DNA of 64,000 nt from Galeruca laticollis (GCA_963921935.1 OY998184.1:33365256-33429255), one strand, 5' to 3'. Numbered from the stretch's first letter, positions 31,713 to 42,970 are shown. The notes: generated from the sequence alone by a model not told the origin. Translations and numbers: made by a program.

Positions 31713-33650
31713 TGTTAATATAGTTTATTTTATGGGAATTTAATTTGCCCTACGTTGGGCCGACATATTATTATGAATAGAGTTGGGTGAGAGAATAGTT
31801 TAATTTAATATATATGATAAACAGTTTATTTAACCAACACGAAAACTTCTCATCTCAGGGTAGAGTTCAAGTATTTTAGATAAAATGATTTTATAATTTT
31901 ATATATGTTAGCGCCAAAGTTAATAAATGCTTTATATTTTCAAAAATAAATTTGTTAATCAGAATATGTTACTTTTTTAATGATTTCAAATTAAATACGT
32001 TCCTGTCCTACTCAAAAAATATCTGCATAGTTCAATCGATTTCATTCAGAGCTTCTACCTGTGGTAAGTAGATAGTGCGCAAGTCACCAGATGAAATGAA
32101 TAACTCAAGTAATTTAAAAACGTTCTTCAAAGGAAAAACAATATTTAATTTAATGAAATTAAATACATTACACTTTCACAAGTGTTTTTGAATAAATTTA
32201 ACTATCTAAAAGGATGACTCTTTCATACAACTTACACGCACTCTGGTGAGATATTATTATAATAGTAAAATACAATTATACAACTTGATAAACATATGAT
32301 TTTTAGAAAATGGCGAAATACACTCTTAAAAGCGTCTATGCGTCACAAAATTTTAGTTTTTTGCATAAATTGGTAAGTACGCTTGACTTTTTAATATATT
32401 AATAAATTAACTTGTACTACCTTATTCACTTCACAGTTTTGTTGGTTCACCTTCAATGATCCGTTTCTTTTATTTGTTTCAGATTCTTCTCCTGGAAAAA
32501 CTCCCTGTTGGCATTCTGCTTCTACCAGAACAGGAATCGATGCTGTATTTCTTTCAAAGTCCAAGCAGTTTATATAAATTCCATTATTCAGTGTTTTCCA
32601 AAAGCTATTGTGGTTATTTTACTTCCACAAGACACAAGACACCATATTATAAAATGAAATTCATGGTTAGTATTGTACAACATTCAACAATTCCTTTTTT
32701 AATTATTAATATAAACTAAACTACTTACACTGATGTATCTCTTGTAAGTATAATGTATTTGTTTTAAATTCTATAGTCAAATTTTGTCTTCCAAATGATT
32801 TCAATTGATTTACTTTACCAAAAAAATTTTGCTGCTCCAAAATCTCTTCCCAAAAGAAAACCTCTTAGTGAATAGAACCCATAATCAACAAACTTTTTTA
32901 TTTCGATTTTTTTTTCGTTAGCAACATAATTGTCGCCGATATGATCCTTTTTGAATGTTTATTCACCAATCAAATTTGACTATTTATTTTATCACTCAAA
33001 TTCTTCATTTCAACTAGTGAAATGTTCATCCATTATATCAGGATATTGTATTCTAAGGTTTTTAATTGCTTAGACTTCCTATATTATTTTCATTCAATAA
33101 TATTTCCTAGTATTGTTAAAATGACATTTCCTAACCTCTAAGTATGTATGTCAAATGAATATTCATAATGTTTTAATAGATGACAGCTGTTACCTTTAAA
33201 TATATATGCAAAATGAAAATTCGTTTCTTTTTTATGATTCATGTTCTCTGAAATTCACATTATTATATACTTTTCTGCTCTGTTATGTCTAAACAGCTAC
33301 ACTAACTTACTTTACTGTTTTAATCAACAAATATTATGAGATTAGCTTGACTTTACAGAATAAAGCATTATTAGTTTCTCATCATGAACAAATTCTGATA
33401 CTTGATTTTCTTTAATAAAAGTTTGGTTAATTTATTTCACATAAATTGTTTATCACACCTATTCGCAATTATCCCTACATTATACAGTCTGTCCTTTCTG
33501 TATGCCTTCTCTATCGAATAGTGGATCGTACAGATTGTCTCCATTCAAATGTTTAAAAAAAATTTTTACTTAAAAAATTCTTCTAGATTACAATGCATAA
33601 TCTTAATTCTTTATTATTTGATATACAGGGTGTTTCAGTCTACAATAATA
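31713..33650 (-). repeat. 5' LTR (relative to gag-pol) of the long-LTR element
   Basis: Near-identical to 26997-28934. On the plus strand it contains an uninterrupted three-exon reading frame (32310-32875). Confidence 0.85.
32310..32875 (+). CDS. Predicted spliced small protein inside the LTR, antisense to gag-pol
   Basis: Exon 1 is 32310-32372 (ATG GCG AAA..., 21 codons, then GTAAGT). Exon 2 is 32483-32665 (after TTTGTTTCAG, 61 codons, then GTTAGT). Exon 3 is 32777-32875 (after AATTCTATAG, 32 codons plus TAG). Both introns are 110-111 nt with pyrimidine-rich acceptors and all junctions are phase 0. The joined frame of 114 codons has no stop. A degenerate homologue occurs in the block 33715-35473: ATGGCG at about 34369, donor near 34430, acceptor near 34523, and exon 2 aligning codon by codon from ESMLYF on, with stops. 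The protein is Leu-, Ser- and Lys-rich with a basic tail (KSLPKRKPLSE); I recognise no domain. It could be a chance frame, an LTR-encoded antisense product, or a captured gene fragment. Confidence 0.5.
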
Positions 33651-33651
33651 T

Positions 33652-33714
<63 letters not shown>
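33651..33714. repeat. (TA)n microsatellite
   Basis: TATACATATATACATA then pure TA; right flank of the long-LTR element and left flank of the related block. Confidence 0.95.
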
Positions 33715-33717
<3 letters not shown>

Positions 33718-35471
33718 TCTCGATTCTTATGTGTGAGAAACCTAATTATTATTGTTATCGTTTAGTTAATAACAATTATAAGTTTTGGTTTGCCCGGTAT
33801 ATAGAAAATTTTTTTGAATATGTCATAAAATAATTATACTCTTTCTTGGTACTTTAGAGTCCTGGTTTTTGTTATTTACATGAAAACTCTATGATCTCAG
33901 GATTTTGGGTTTATATAGTAAAATGAAACTATTTTAATTATAAGCGCCAAAAATAGAATCTTTGTATTTATATAAAAAAATTTCAATTAAAAATACTTGC
34001 TTTTATTTTTTTATAAAATCCTATAGTACGGTCCTGCATATATAGCTTTAAAACACCTCTCTAATTGAGAACCGTCTGATTAATAATGCCAACTGTCAAA
34101 TAATAAATGGAGCAATCATCGAGGAATGAAATTTTCCAACAATACATTTAAGTCTTCCAAATGAAAAACGTTATTTAATATGAACTTAAGAAAAACAAAT
34201 ACATTATTCATTTACAAAATCTTCAAAAAGAACAACTTATCTACGATGATCATTCATTCAAAAACAGATACACTCAAATGGATTATTACTATATGTAAGT
34301 ACAACCATGCAACATTATATACACATTTAAAATCAGGCGATGTGAATAAAATACTCTATAATATAAGATGGCGGATATAACAATGAACAAAGTGTATGAA
34401 ATATCAAAGTTCAAATATTTGCACAACACAAGTGAGTTTATTTAACCTTTTTTTGATTTAAATGAAATAGTTTTAAATACCTGTTCACTTTTTCTTCAAC
34501 TCACCTCGTTGATTCTTTTTTAGATTACTTCTTGGGACACTATACAGTCTGTCGTGTTTGGGTAATAACCAAAATTGATGTTATATTTCATCTACATCAA
34601 TACATTTTAGATGGAATTCCATAGTCCAGTTCTTTCTGAAATGTATCGTGGAGATACCATTCCCACGATACAAAACTTTACTTGCTTATACAGATAAAAT
34701 TTTACGGTCAGTATGCTGCAATTTTTACAAATTTCGTGTTATATTTATGTTTATCAGTTTTATTTATAAACTTATTTAGTTATATTTAAGAATAATGTAT
34801 TTCTTTTATATTTACCACTCCAATGGGCTGCTTTTCTAATTTTTTTAAATTATCTTCTAAATATTTCACTTTTCACCCCATCCATTCTACCAAAAAGAAA
34901 TTCTACCTAGTCAATAGTGTACATTATCAACAAACTTTTTCCATTCAATTTTTTTTTTAGTTTTTAATCCGCTTGCCGCTGATCAAAATATTTCAAATCT
35001 AAGTCACCAATCAAATTGGCTATAAAAATTCTTGTTGGTAAATCCCATTTCAAGTTTCAAATTGCTCATTTATCCTTCTAGGACATTCCGTTCAATATTT
35101 TTAAATAATCAAATTTGATATACTACTTCCGTTAAAATAGATTCTAAAATATTTAGAAATGACAGCTCTTACTGTGTGAAAAATAGATTGTTACAATTTA
35201 TACAAGATAACGTTCAAAATGTTCTCTCTCAATGGCTAGAAATCATGTTATATGCAACATATGTGCATTTACAAGGTACATTGAAAATTTCCTTTATGTT
35301 TCTTCGGTTTGATTCATGTTAATTTTCTCTCTTGAATGATGAATGATATAGATTGTCTATATTTCTGACGATTTAAATTGTAATTAAATTCTAAATTTTG
35401 TATTTGCATATAGTGTGTAGTATTTCATTTCATATTATAGTATACAGAGTGTTGCAAGTTCCTTTCTATGT

Positions 35472-35473
<2 letters not shown>
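33715..35473 (-). repeat. Diverged relative of the 1.94-kb LTR (possible solo LTR)
   Basis: About 1.76 kb lying between two (TA)n tracts. It aligns in order with the LTR at several places: ACATGAAAACT..GATCTCAGG (33880), AAGCGCCAAA (33942), TACGGTCCTG (34027), AGATGGCG (34366), the TTCCAT..CAGT..TATCGTGG block (34617-34660), ATTATCAACAAACTTTTT (34922), AGTCACCAATCAAATTGGCTA (35001) and ATACAGAGTGTTG (35442). No internal region or second LTR adjoins it, which fits a solo LTR of an older subfamily. Confidence 0.6.

Positions 35474-35513
<40 letters not shown>
35474..35513. repeat. (TA)n microsatellite
   Basis: About 18 TA units between two LTR-like blocks. Confidence 0.95.
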
Positions 35514-35516
<3 letters not shown>

Positions 35517-37445
35517 ACAATATTTTTGACTTGTATATTTACTTTTATTATGAAATTTAGATGATTATTATTTTATATTTAGAATTTTTATTTAGATTTG
35601 GCTAGCTCAGTTGGTTATTATTATATTGTTTTGTAATTTATTCTATTTTAATTATTCGGGAGCATGAAACACTTTCTACTCTTCGAGTCCTGGCATTCAA
35701 AACGTATTACCTTCTTTAAATAAGAGAAACACTTTACTTATAACAACTTTATATGTGATAATAATAATTTGAGACGCCTATGGTCACCTCTAAAGAAATT
35801 ATTGATATTATATTTTGAACGGTGCGCATGCTCAAAATACAGTCATGCGTAAAATGAACATAATTTTAATAACGTGAGATGGAGCTTCTGTGGCTCATTA
35901 GTATGACATAGAATTAACAATCAAGAAACATTTAGATGGTTTAAAACATACCAGAATTTATGTGAAGAATATACATGGAAATGTTATCAATATGCTGTGG
36001 AAGAAAAGTATTAAAAGATTTATATAGACATGGAATTATTATACAATTTATAAACAGATAGACAGATTACATGGAAACAAATTAAGCATCGACTTATGAT
36101 GAAATGGCGTACGTACTTTTGAATTATTTATTTATTGAAATTAGGCCTTTTTGTTATTATTAAAGATTTAATTTACTAACTAATTAAATAAAGTCCGTTT
36201 TCTTTATATTTTAGATCGATCATTGCTGTGAATGTTTATCAAAATACGAAACTAAGCACTTATTTGAGTTTTTTGCTTATTATTGGCCAATTATAGTTTA
36301 AAAGAACACTGACCTGATGCTCTGGAATTGGGATAACTCTCCTGGACCCCAGGAATACTTCTCTGCAGTTCCAATACCAATTTCTGGAGAAATTCTGCTG
36401 GTTTTTTTGCAGAACAACTGTGTCTGATTATCGGTGAGTACTACACAAGATTGTTTTTCATAGTTATGTTGAAATTTATTAAGTTATTAAGGGAATTTCA
36501 TAAAAATTTCGGTAACACTCTAACACACAGTACACACCTATCGACGCCACTTCTAATAATCCACGCTTCCTCTCTATTTTCACTTTTTTTCAACGAAGAA
36601 AGTCTTTTGTTCGTTTTCAGGTCACTATCTACCACAGTTTGTTTCAATACTTGTTGATTGCAAATTTTATCTGTCATTTTGTTTCTAACCAATCAGATAT
36701 TGTCCTAGGCAATTGAATTATTTGATTTGGGTTTACTTAATAGAAAAGTTCATAAATATACTATTTCACATTTCTAATACACTTGTAAAGAGTCTTTTGA
36801 AATTTAATCATACAAATAAATTAGAGTTGGTTATATACATAGATGTTGTTTAAATAGTTCTATCTAATATTGTCATAAACAATCTATTACTGTTACAATT
36901 ATATGACTTAAATCATAAATCCTTTTATGCATTCTCTATCTAATTCTTGTATTAACTTATTTTTACTAACGCAATTAATAAATTATTATTCAATCCTATG
37001 TTCATTTTACAGACATATATCATTTTCTTTATGTTTAATTGTTTATCTATGAAAGACTATATTTCTTATTCTAATAAATATTTATATTTGTATTCTAATG
37101 TAACTACTTATATCTAAAATTCTCTTGACTTGATTATATAATTGTTTCTTTTTAGGTGAACAGCTGATCACGTTACAGAAGATATTCTTCGTCTTAGGCA
37201 ACTTTATTTACATCATTACATTGGTTAGGCAATCTCTATGTTTTATGTTATTATTGAGGTAATTCCTTTATTTATTATATTGTTATAGGCTATTATTTAA
37301 TATATCTTTACTTGATATGCTTTTGAATTAAGAAAAATGTTTCCTTTTTAATTGTGTTTTCTTAAATTATATTATTTTCATACATTTTCATACGAGCAAC
37401 ATAGTTTTATAGAACTAATTCTCCTAATATCTATGATATCTGGTT

Positions 37446-37447
<2 letters not shown>
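35514..37447. repeat. Third TA-flanked block, possible distant LTR relative
   Basis: 1.93 kb, almost the length of the LTR, again between (TA)n tracts. Similarity is weak but ordered: GCATGAAACACTTTC near 35664, GGTGCGCATG near 35820, AAATGGCGTACGTAC (ATGGCG-like then donor) near 36101, an acceptor TATATTTTAG near 36213, and TCGGTGAGTACT (donor) near 36430 after an exon-like stretch. I rate the relationship as probable only. Otherwise no recognisable gene. Confidence 0.35.

Positions 37448-37502
<55 letters not shown>
37448..37502. repeat. (TA)n microsatellite
   Basis: About 27 TA units. Confidence 0.96.
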
Positions 37503-37507
<5 letters not shown>

Positions 37508-37509
37508 TA

Positions 37510-37880
37510 CGGGGTGGTTCCAAAAACTTAGGTAGGAGCCGGTCCAAACTTATCACCACCCATAGAGGGTGGATATTGTCGGGAATCGTTCCGCAATATT
37601 GTTTATCAAACTGATGCAAATCATCGAACTATTGTACACTCTTTTCTAGCAATAGATCGGATACAAATAAACTCAAGTGAGGAAACAACTAACAATTTGA
37701 TTAAAACATTCTGGAAGCAGGAAGAAATCGACACTACTTATTCCATTTTATCGCTTGACGATGCGCTAGCTGAACAAATTTCTCTGACACCACAATGGTG
37801 TTGTCTAATGGCACTCATCAGGTGGATCTTCCCCCTGATAGACAAACTAGCTTACATCTACAGGTAATTATATGCTGTCT
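37510..37880 (+). pseudogene. BEL/Pao Pol fragment (protease to RT linker)
   Basis: THRGWILSGIVP near 37555-37590 is the end of the BEL/Pao protease region (usually LGWILSGPV). In another frame, NLIKTFWKQEEIDTTYSILS and LDDALAEQISLTPQW at about 37695-37800 are the linker before RT (usually LLxKFWExEEI and EEQxCExxF). No further Pol follows; after about 37880 the similarity ends. It is too short and frameshifted to function and is not continuous with the BEL element at 40465. Confidence 0.6.
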
Positions 37881-39408
37881 AAAGGGATTCTTAGTCCAGA
37901 ACTCTTCGAGTTTTTGTAAACTGTGCCAACAAAACCCTTTGTTAAACCTAGATACACATAATAATTTTTAGTCAATGTCGTCCTTACCAGAAACTAAGGA
38001 ATCTATTCTTGTTTCTAATTTTTCCACTACCTTCGTTTAAGAAATTCTCAAATTTCACTAAGTTACAGCGTACCATAGCCTACGTACTTAGATATAAAAT
38101 CACGGTATTTTTATGTAAAAAATAAATATTATGGAAACTTATTTCACCCAAAACTCCACTCTGGGGCGGAATTTGGGAAATCGCTATTTGTTCGTAGAAT
38201 CTATATATTTGTTTATATTTTATAACTTTAATAAATTTACGCGTCTCTCCCGCTTCTGTACAAACAAAACATTTTTATATCGCAACATGCTATAATGCAG
38301 GGTGATACTACTTCAACTCAGCCCACGTTTTAAGCATAAAATAAAACCTAAGAAAAGCACATTCATTTTGGTCATACCAGGTGCAGGGTGACAATCCACA
38401 GCACATTATTTATTTTTCTTGTATGCAATTTTTTTTTATCACATTTCATTTGTCCTGAATATTTATGCATAAATTGAGCAAACTAAGCGAATACAACAAC
38501 CTTCCGTGGTAGGGGTAGGATGTTGAAAATATAATATCCAACATAAAAGTTTGGGTGCTACACCAATGGGGGAAAACGGCTAACGGTAATTTTATCAGAC
38601 AGACAAATTGAATGAACTTGCCTAGAACTTTTTCTAAAAATTTAAATAACTACAAAGAAGTAACAAAGATAGAACGAACATCGATCATGAAACCGGAGAT
38701 GTTTCAAAATACATACCCATATATTCATAGATATATAAAATCAAATTACCCGTCATAAATGTCTGTCGGTGAGGCCTAATAAAAAGCGCACAATAGAAAT
38801 GCAATGATATAAAAGTCTTGTAGAACGAATCGTAGACGGAATCCAATCAATATACCTACAGAGTAGGTCGAAGCTTCAGAACTCACTATTTGTACTTCAA
38901 ATCAAGAACAAGTGTATCTAGTCAAGTTATTCAATGCACAAATATATTTCTCAGCAAATCCGTATCATACAGTGAAATCAAATTAAAGTATCATTTCTAA
39001 AATTGTTACTGGGTATTGTGAGAAGAAGAATGTTTTTATTGTGTCAATAAAACTGAGATGCTAAACTTCTGAGGTTTATTCGACATCAACGTCTACGAAG
39101 AATACAATTCGCAAACCAACCGTCAAACAAAATACAATCCGTTTAGAGCCCGATTAGTAAAATATTCATCCCGACGGAAGATGACGGGAACGAACTAAGT
39201 CCCCTCCGATTTCGCACAAGACCTATAATGAATCGCGTTAGAATAAATTGATCAAAAGTGTAGCAGGAAAAAAGATAGTCGATAGATGAAATGATGATCC
39301 CATATAAAGGGACAAAACCGTAATCTCGTCGGAAATACATAAAAAGTGAACCAAAAAAGTGGGTTTTAAATTGTTTGTACGCTGTGAGATTTCCGGTTTT
39401 GTTTATGA
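37881..39408. other. No recognisable gene
   Basis: A+T-rich, with a minus-strand 101-codon frame (39143-39448) that overlaps the P-element terminus and shows no motif. I see no termini or repeats worth calling here. Confidence 0.4.
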
Positions 39409-39416
39409 CTTTGTTC
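39409..39416 (+). repeat. Left 8-bp target duplication of the P element
   Basis: CTTTGTTC, against ATTTGTTC at 53125-53132: 7 of 8 positions match. P elements make 8-bp duplications. Confidence 0.7.
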
Positions 39417-39447
39417 CACTGAACTCTATTTATAACTGGAACGAGCA
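39417..39447 (+). repeat. Left 31-bp terminal inverted repeat of the P element
   Basis: Begins CACTGAACTC. From position 6 onward it is the exact inverted copy of 53094-53119; two mismatches at positions 4-5. Confidence 0.88.
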
Positions 39448-39574
39448 CGTAGGCGGACTATAAGTTGAGATTTTGTGACCACCGTGTTAATACGGTACCA
39501 CTGCGGTGAGGGTTTAGCTTTCTTTTTCTAGTACCCAGCGTTTAGTGACAAACAGTTGGAAATAAATTTGAAAA

Positions 39575-40459
39575 ATGGTTGGCTATTGTTGTGTTTATGG
39601 GTGCAACAACGAACGAGTTCCTACAAAAAATATTCGTTTTCACAAGTAATTGGATGAATATTTAATTTAGATAATAATTAAAAAGATAAATGGGTAATTT
39701 AAAGTTACGTTTATTACTCATACACATATTTTACTGTTACCTATGCTATGTTTCAAGGAAGTACCGAGTTAATTATTCCATTATCCCATTCAGAAATTGA
39801 AAATTTGTGGATAGAAGCAATTCGGCGAGAAAATTTTGAATATACCATTCACACGGGGATATACAGTGAGCATTTCACACCTGAGTTATGTGGACTCTTC
39901 ACAAATTAAAAAAAAAATGAAAAGAGATGCAGTTCTGTCGATTTTCAACTTTCCACGTCATTTACAACTAAAACCAAAGCCTGTACGCGGAATTAGAAAA
40001 ACTGAATGTGAAGCATCAAATTCATGTTATGGAATTGACACTAGTCATTGTGAGGTAAATAAGACAAATTTATAGGTACGGATAGAAAATAATTCACTAA
40101 TTCAACATTTTGCAGGTTCTACAAGACGTATCAATGTAATAATTTAAAGACGTTGCTGTGTAAACTTGTTCTCGGATTTTCGTTTCATCCTGAAATGAGA
40201 TTGATGGCAAGAAAAATTAAAACCTTGCAACAGAAAATTTCAAGAAAAACCAAGACACTGAAAACAATGAAGTATCTGGTAAACCTACTTCAAAAAATAA
40301 CAAATCAAACAACTTGGAGGACACTTTGAATCAAAATTTTGAAGGTTTGTCTTTGAAATTATTACAAAACGAATTGAAAAATTCACAGTCAAACAAAACA
40401 CACAAACGGTACACTAACCAGTTTGAAGAGTTTTCTCGTACTTTATATTTTTATTCTCC
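39575..40459 (+). pseudogene. P-type transposase, part 1: THAP domain and linker
   Basis: ATG at 39575 opens exon 1 (MVGYCCVYGCNNERV...IRFH), the start of a THAP DNA-binding domain. A 116-nt intron (GT at 39646, AG at 39760-39761) joins it to WIEAIRREN...TGIYSEHFTPE. A one-base shift near 39880 precedes SYVDSSQIKKKMKRDAVLSIF, NFPRHLQ. THAP zinc ligands are C-X2-4-C and C-X2-H; the third Cys is Tyr here (IYSEH for CSEH), so zinc binding is lost. Further on, RYTNQFEEFSRTLYFYSPK (about 40409-40463) is the start of the THAP9/P-type transposase domain. The BEL element interrupts exactly inside SPK-AY. THAP binds the transposon ends in P elements. Confidence 0.8.
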
Positions 40460-40464
40460 CAAAG

Positions 40465-41670
40465 TGTTCAAGATTGTAGAATCTTGAAATTTATTTGTTT
40501 ACGATACCTTTAAAATATGAGAGATATTTGTATGACTCCTTTTTTTTATTGTATATATTTAAGGCGTAAATTCATTTTAGTTAATAGCGTTGTAAAAATA
40601 TGTTGCAGAATTGATAAGATCTTTATATGGTTGTGAATTCAAAGGATAGTTTTATTTTATTTTCAAAATACTTTAATATCACATTTTGCAACAATAATTG
40701 TAAATTGTTTTGTGTGGGCATATAAATAGCACCTTTTTTGAAAGTCAACATCTTGACGCATTTTCCTATAGTTAAGAACTTAGGAAAAGGTCACGTTTCA
40801 CCCTATTATATATTGTTTTGTAAAAACCCTAAATTTAGTGTCACTTCCGCATGAATTTTATGGCCGATGTTCGGAAGATATGAAAGACATTTTTGAATAA
40901 GCTTTCTGAGTAAGAAGGTTACAATTGCTATCGGAGTATTCAATAGAGATTTAACTATTTGTTGGCGGCACCCATAGTTGATTCGTGTCTAGGAACCCGA
41001 CAAGTCAAATGATACTGGCCAATAGGAAATATTTATTTTCGTTTGGTCAACCCAATCCACGTGTAAACACGTCCCTCGCAGATTTCTATTTAACACGTCT
41101 TACAACGTGAAGAAATCAGTTTCACACTCATCGAATCGAGCGCAACGCTCAACATCAAAGTTAGTTTTTCACATTCATCGAGTCGAGCGCAACGCTCAAC
41201 ATCAAAGTTAGAGTTTCACACTCATCGAATCGAGCGCAGCACTCAACATCAAAGTTAGTTTTTAACACATCGAATCGAGCTCAACGCTCAACATCAAAGT
41301 TCTCTCACTCATCAAAGTTAGTTTTTCACTCGTCAGTTCTACACTTATCGACGCGAGTTTTACACTCATCGAAGCGAGTTCTATACTCTCGATAGCAAAG
41401 TGTTACATTCATCGACGCGAGTTTTACACACACATCCAATCGAGCTCAACGCTCAATAACAAAGTTAGTTTAATATTCATCAAATCGAAACATAAAGTGT
41501 CTTCCGATCTGAAACCACCGAAGTTCAGTATTCACAACTTTGTACCATTTTGTGAATTTGTATATAATAAATTATTAATTTCGACATTAATTTTGTCAAA
41601 TTAAGATTATTTATTTAGTTAAATGTCCACGCCAGTTGACGAAGTTCAGCTAGAAATATAATCAAAAACA
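40465..41670 (+). repeat. BEL/Pao 5' LTR (1,206 bp)
   Basis: Starts TGTTCAAGATTGTA, ends ATAATCAAAAACA. The first 30 bp contain a short inverted repeat (CAAGATTGT/ATCTTG). Contains 4 units of the 46-bp minisatellite at about 41125-41305 and a related shorter motif (ATCGACGCGAGTTTTACAC) to 41440. Confidence 0.9.
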
Positions 41671-41690
41671 TTGGTCCTTCGATAGCCGGA
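41671..41690 (+). promoter_or_regulatory. BEL/Pao primer binding site
   Basis: TTGGTCCTTCGATAGCCGGA directly after the LTR; TTGGTCCTTCGAGCCGGAT-like sites are usual in insect BEL elements. A second, slightly altered copy lies at 41713-41732 inside a 43-bp tandem duplication. Confidence 0.8.
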
Positions 41691-42090
41691 TATAACAAGT
41701 ACTGTTATATAACATTTGTCCTTCGATAGCCAGATATAACAAGTATTGTCATATAACATTGTAAAGTGCCAGTACCAAGAGAGCAGTTCAAATCATAGTT
41801 CAAGTATAGCAGTTCAAATCATAGTGCAAGTATAGCAGTTTAAATCGTAGTGAAAGTGTAGCAGTTCAATTAGCAGTCCCATTAGCAGTCCAATTAGCAG
41901 TCCAATTAGCAGTCCAATTAGCAGTCCAAATCGCAGTTCCAAGGATTCATCACAGCAGCAGCCAGGATAATCAAGGTAAGTTGGTCAGTTATCTATTTAA
42001 ATGTACCAATTATCCGTCCTGTTTCCGTATTAGTATCGTAGACATTTTGTTGGAATTCCTTACCATACTCACGCATAAACTGAATTTATA
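41671..42090 (+). repeat. BEL leader with three tandem repeat families
   Basis: A ~43-bp duplication contains the primer site (41671-41713 and 41714-41756). About 25-bp units with AGCAGTTCAAATCATAGT follow (41783-41870). Then come five 12-bp AGCAGTCCAATT-type units (about 41870-41935). 41936-42090 is leader up to the gag start; GGTAAGTTGG at 41974 could be a splice donor. Confidence 0.75.
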
Positions 42091-42440
42091 ATGGCTGAAC
42101 TTAAGAAATTAAGACGACAACGCGATTATATACTAACAACCATTACGAAATTAGGAAAACTCATCGACCAAACGAACGATGAGCCTACGGGATTCCTTAA
42201 ACATTTGATTCAAGCGACGCTAGATGACGCAATTAAAACGTATAGAAAATTTGATTCAATTCAAGACAGTATAGAGCAGTTAGATCAAGAGGAAATTGAT
42301 CAGCGTAGCCGCTACGAAGAGAGCTTTATGTGGGAAACGTCGCGTGCTAAAAGGTTTCTCGATAATTTCACAGCTTCAACATGGAGTACATTTGAGGCAC
42401 AATCAGTAGATCCCGTACAAACGGCCACCAACAAATGATG
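42091..42440 (+). CDS. BEL Gag N-terminal segment, copy 1
   Basis: 115 codons from ATG 42091: MAELKKLRRQRDYILTTITK, then LIDQTNDEPTGFLKHL and EEIDQRSRYEESF. This helical N-terminus with KxLxxQRxxI is usual for BEL Gag. TGA at 42436-42438 ends it. The adjoining 42442-42768 is a second copy of the same segment, so the first copy plus stop separates Gag from its promoter-side start. Confidence 0.65.
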
Positions 42441-42441
42441 T

Positions 42442-42970
42442 TTGGCTGAGTTTACTAAACTAAAACGGCAACGCGGTAATATACAAACTACTATTACGAA
42501 ATTAGGACAACTCATCGACCAAGCAAACGATGAGGCTACGGGATTCCATAAACATTTGATTCAATTGACGTTAGATGACGTAATTAAAACGTATAAAATT
42601 TTTTATTCAATTCAAGATAGCATAGAGGAGTTAGATCGAGAGGAAATTGATCAGCGTAGCTGCTACGAAGAGAGCTTTATGCGGGAAACGTCGCGTGCTA
42701 AAAGGTTTCTCGATAAATTCGCAGCTCTACCATGCAGTGCAACAAGTAGATACCGTGCAAACGGCTAACAAAACACGTTTAGACGCTGATAAAAAGACAT
42801 CCACCGTTGTAAACGTACCAGTAATCTCTCACGTTATGTCATATGAATCGATCCAACGTGAGCAGATAAAGTTACCTGCTAACATCAAATTAGCAGAATC
42901 AGAGTTTCATCAACCGGAATCGGTTCACATCTTAGTAGGAACAGGTACTACACTGCCTGTAGAATAAAAC
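42442..42970 (+). pseudogene. BEL Gag N-terminal segment, copy 2, and linker
   Basis: A tandem duplicate of 42091-42440 (same AEFTKLKRQRGN, LIDQANDEATGF, EEIDQRSCYEES order; about 85 percent similar by eye). It lacks an ATG at the matching place (TTG GCT GAG) and is in frame with copy 1 apart from the TGA. A frameshift near 42735 leads to TANKTRLDADKKTSTVV and VISHVMSYESIQREQIK. No capsid or zinc-knuckle region follows, so most of Gag has been deleted. Confidence 0.65.

Larger units (their letters stand above)
26997..33650 (-). mobile_element. Gypsy-type LTR retrotransposon with 1,938-bp LTRs, internally deleted
   Basis: Two direct repeats, 26997-28934 and 31713-33650, each 1,938 bp and differing at roughly two dozen positions by eye, flank a 2.78-kb internal part. 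Gag and Pol are on the minus strand. The repeats begin TGTTAATATAG and end ACAATAACA (first copy) or ACAATAATA (second). Reading on the minus strand, a primer-site-like TGTCACCGCAACGTGGGGC follows the 5' LTR at 31712-31694. (TA)n lies outside both ends, so the element inserted in a TA microsatellite. Pol is missing from early RT to the end of integrase (gap about 29496-29233), so this copy depends on enzymes from elsewhere. Confidence 0.8.

Noticed and set aside
39143..39448. 101-codon minus-strand frame
   Set aside because: No recognisable family, and it overlaps the P element terminus and target duplication.
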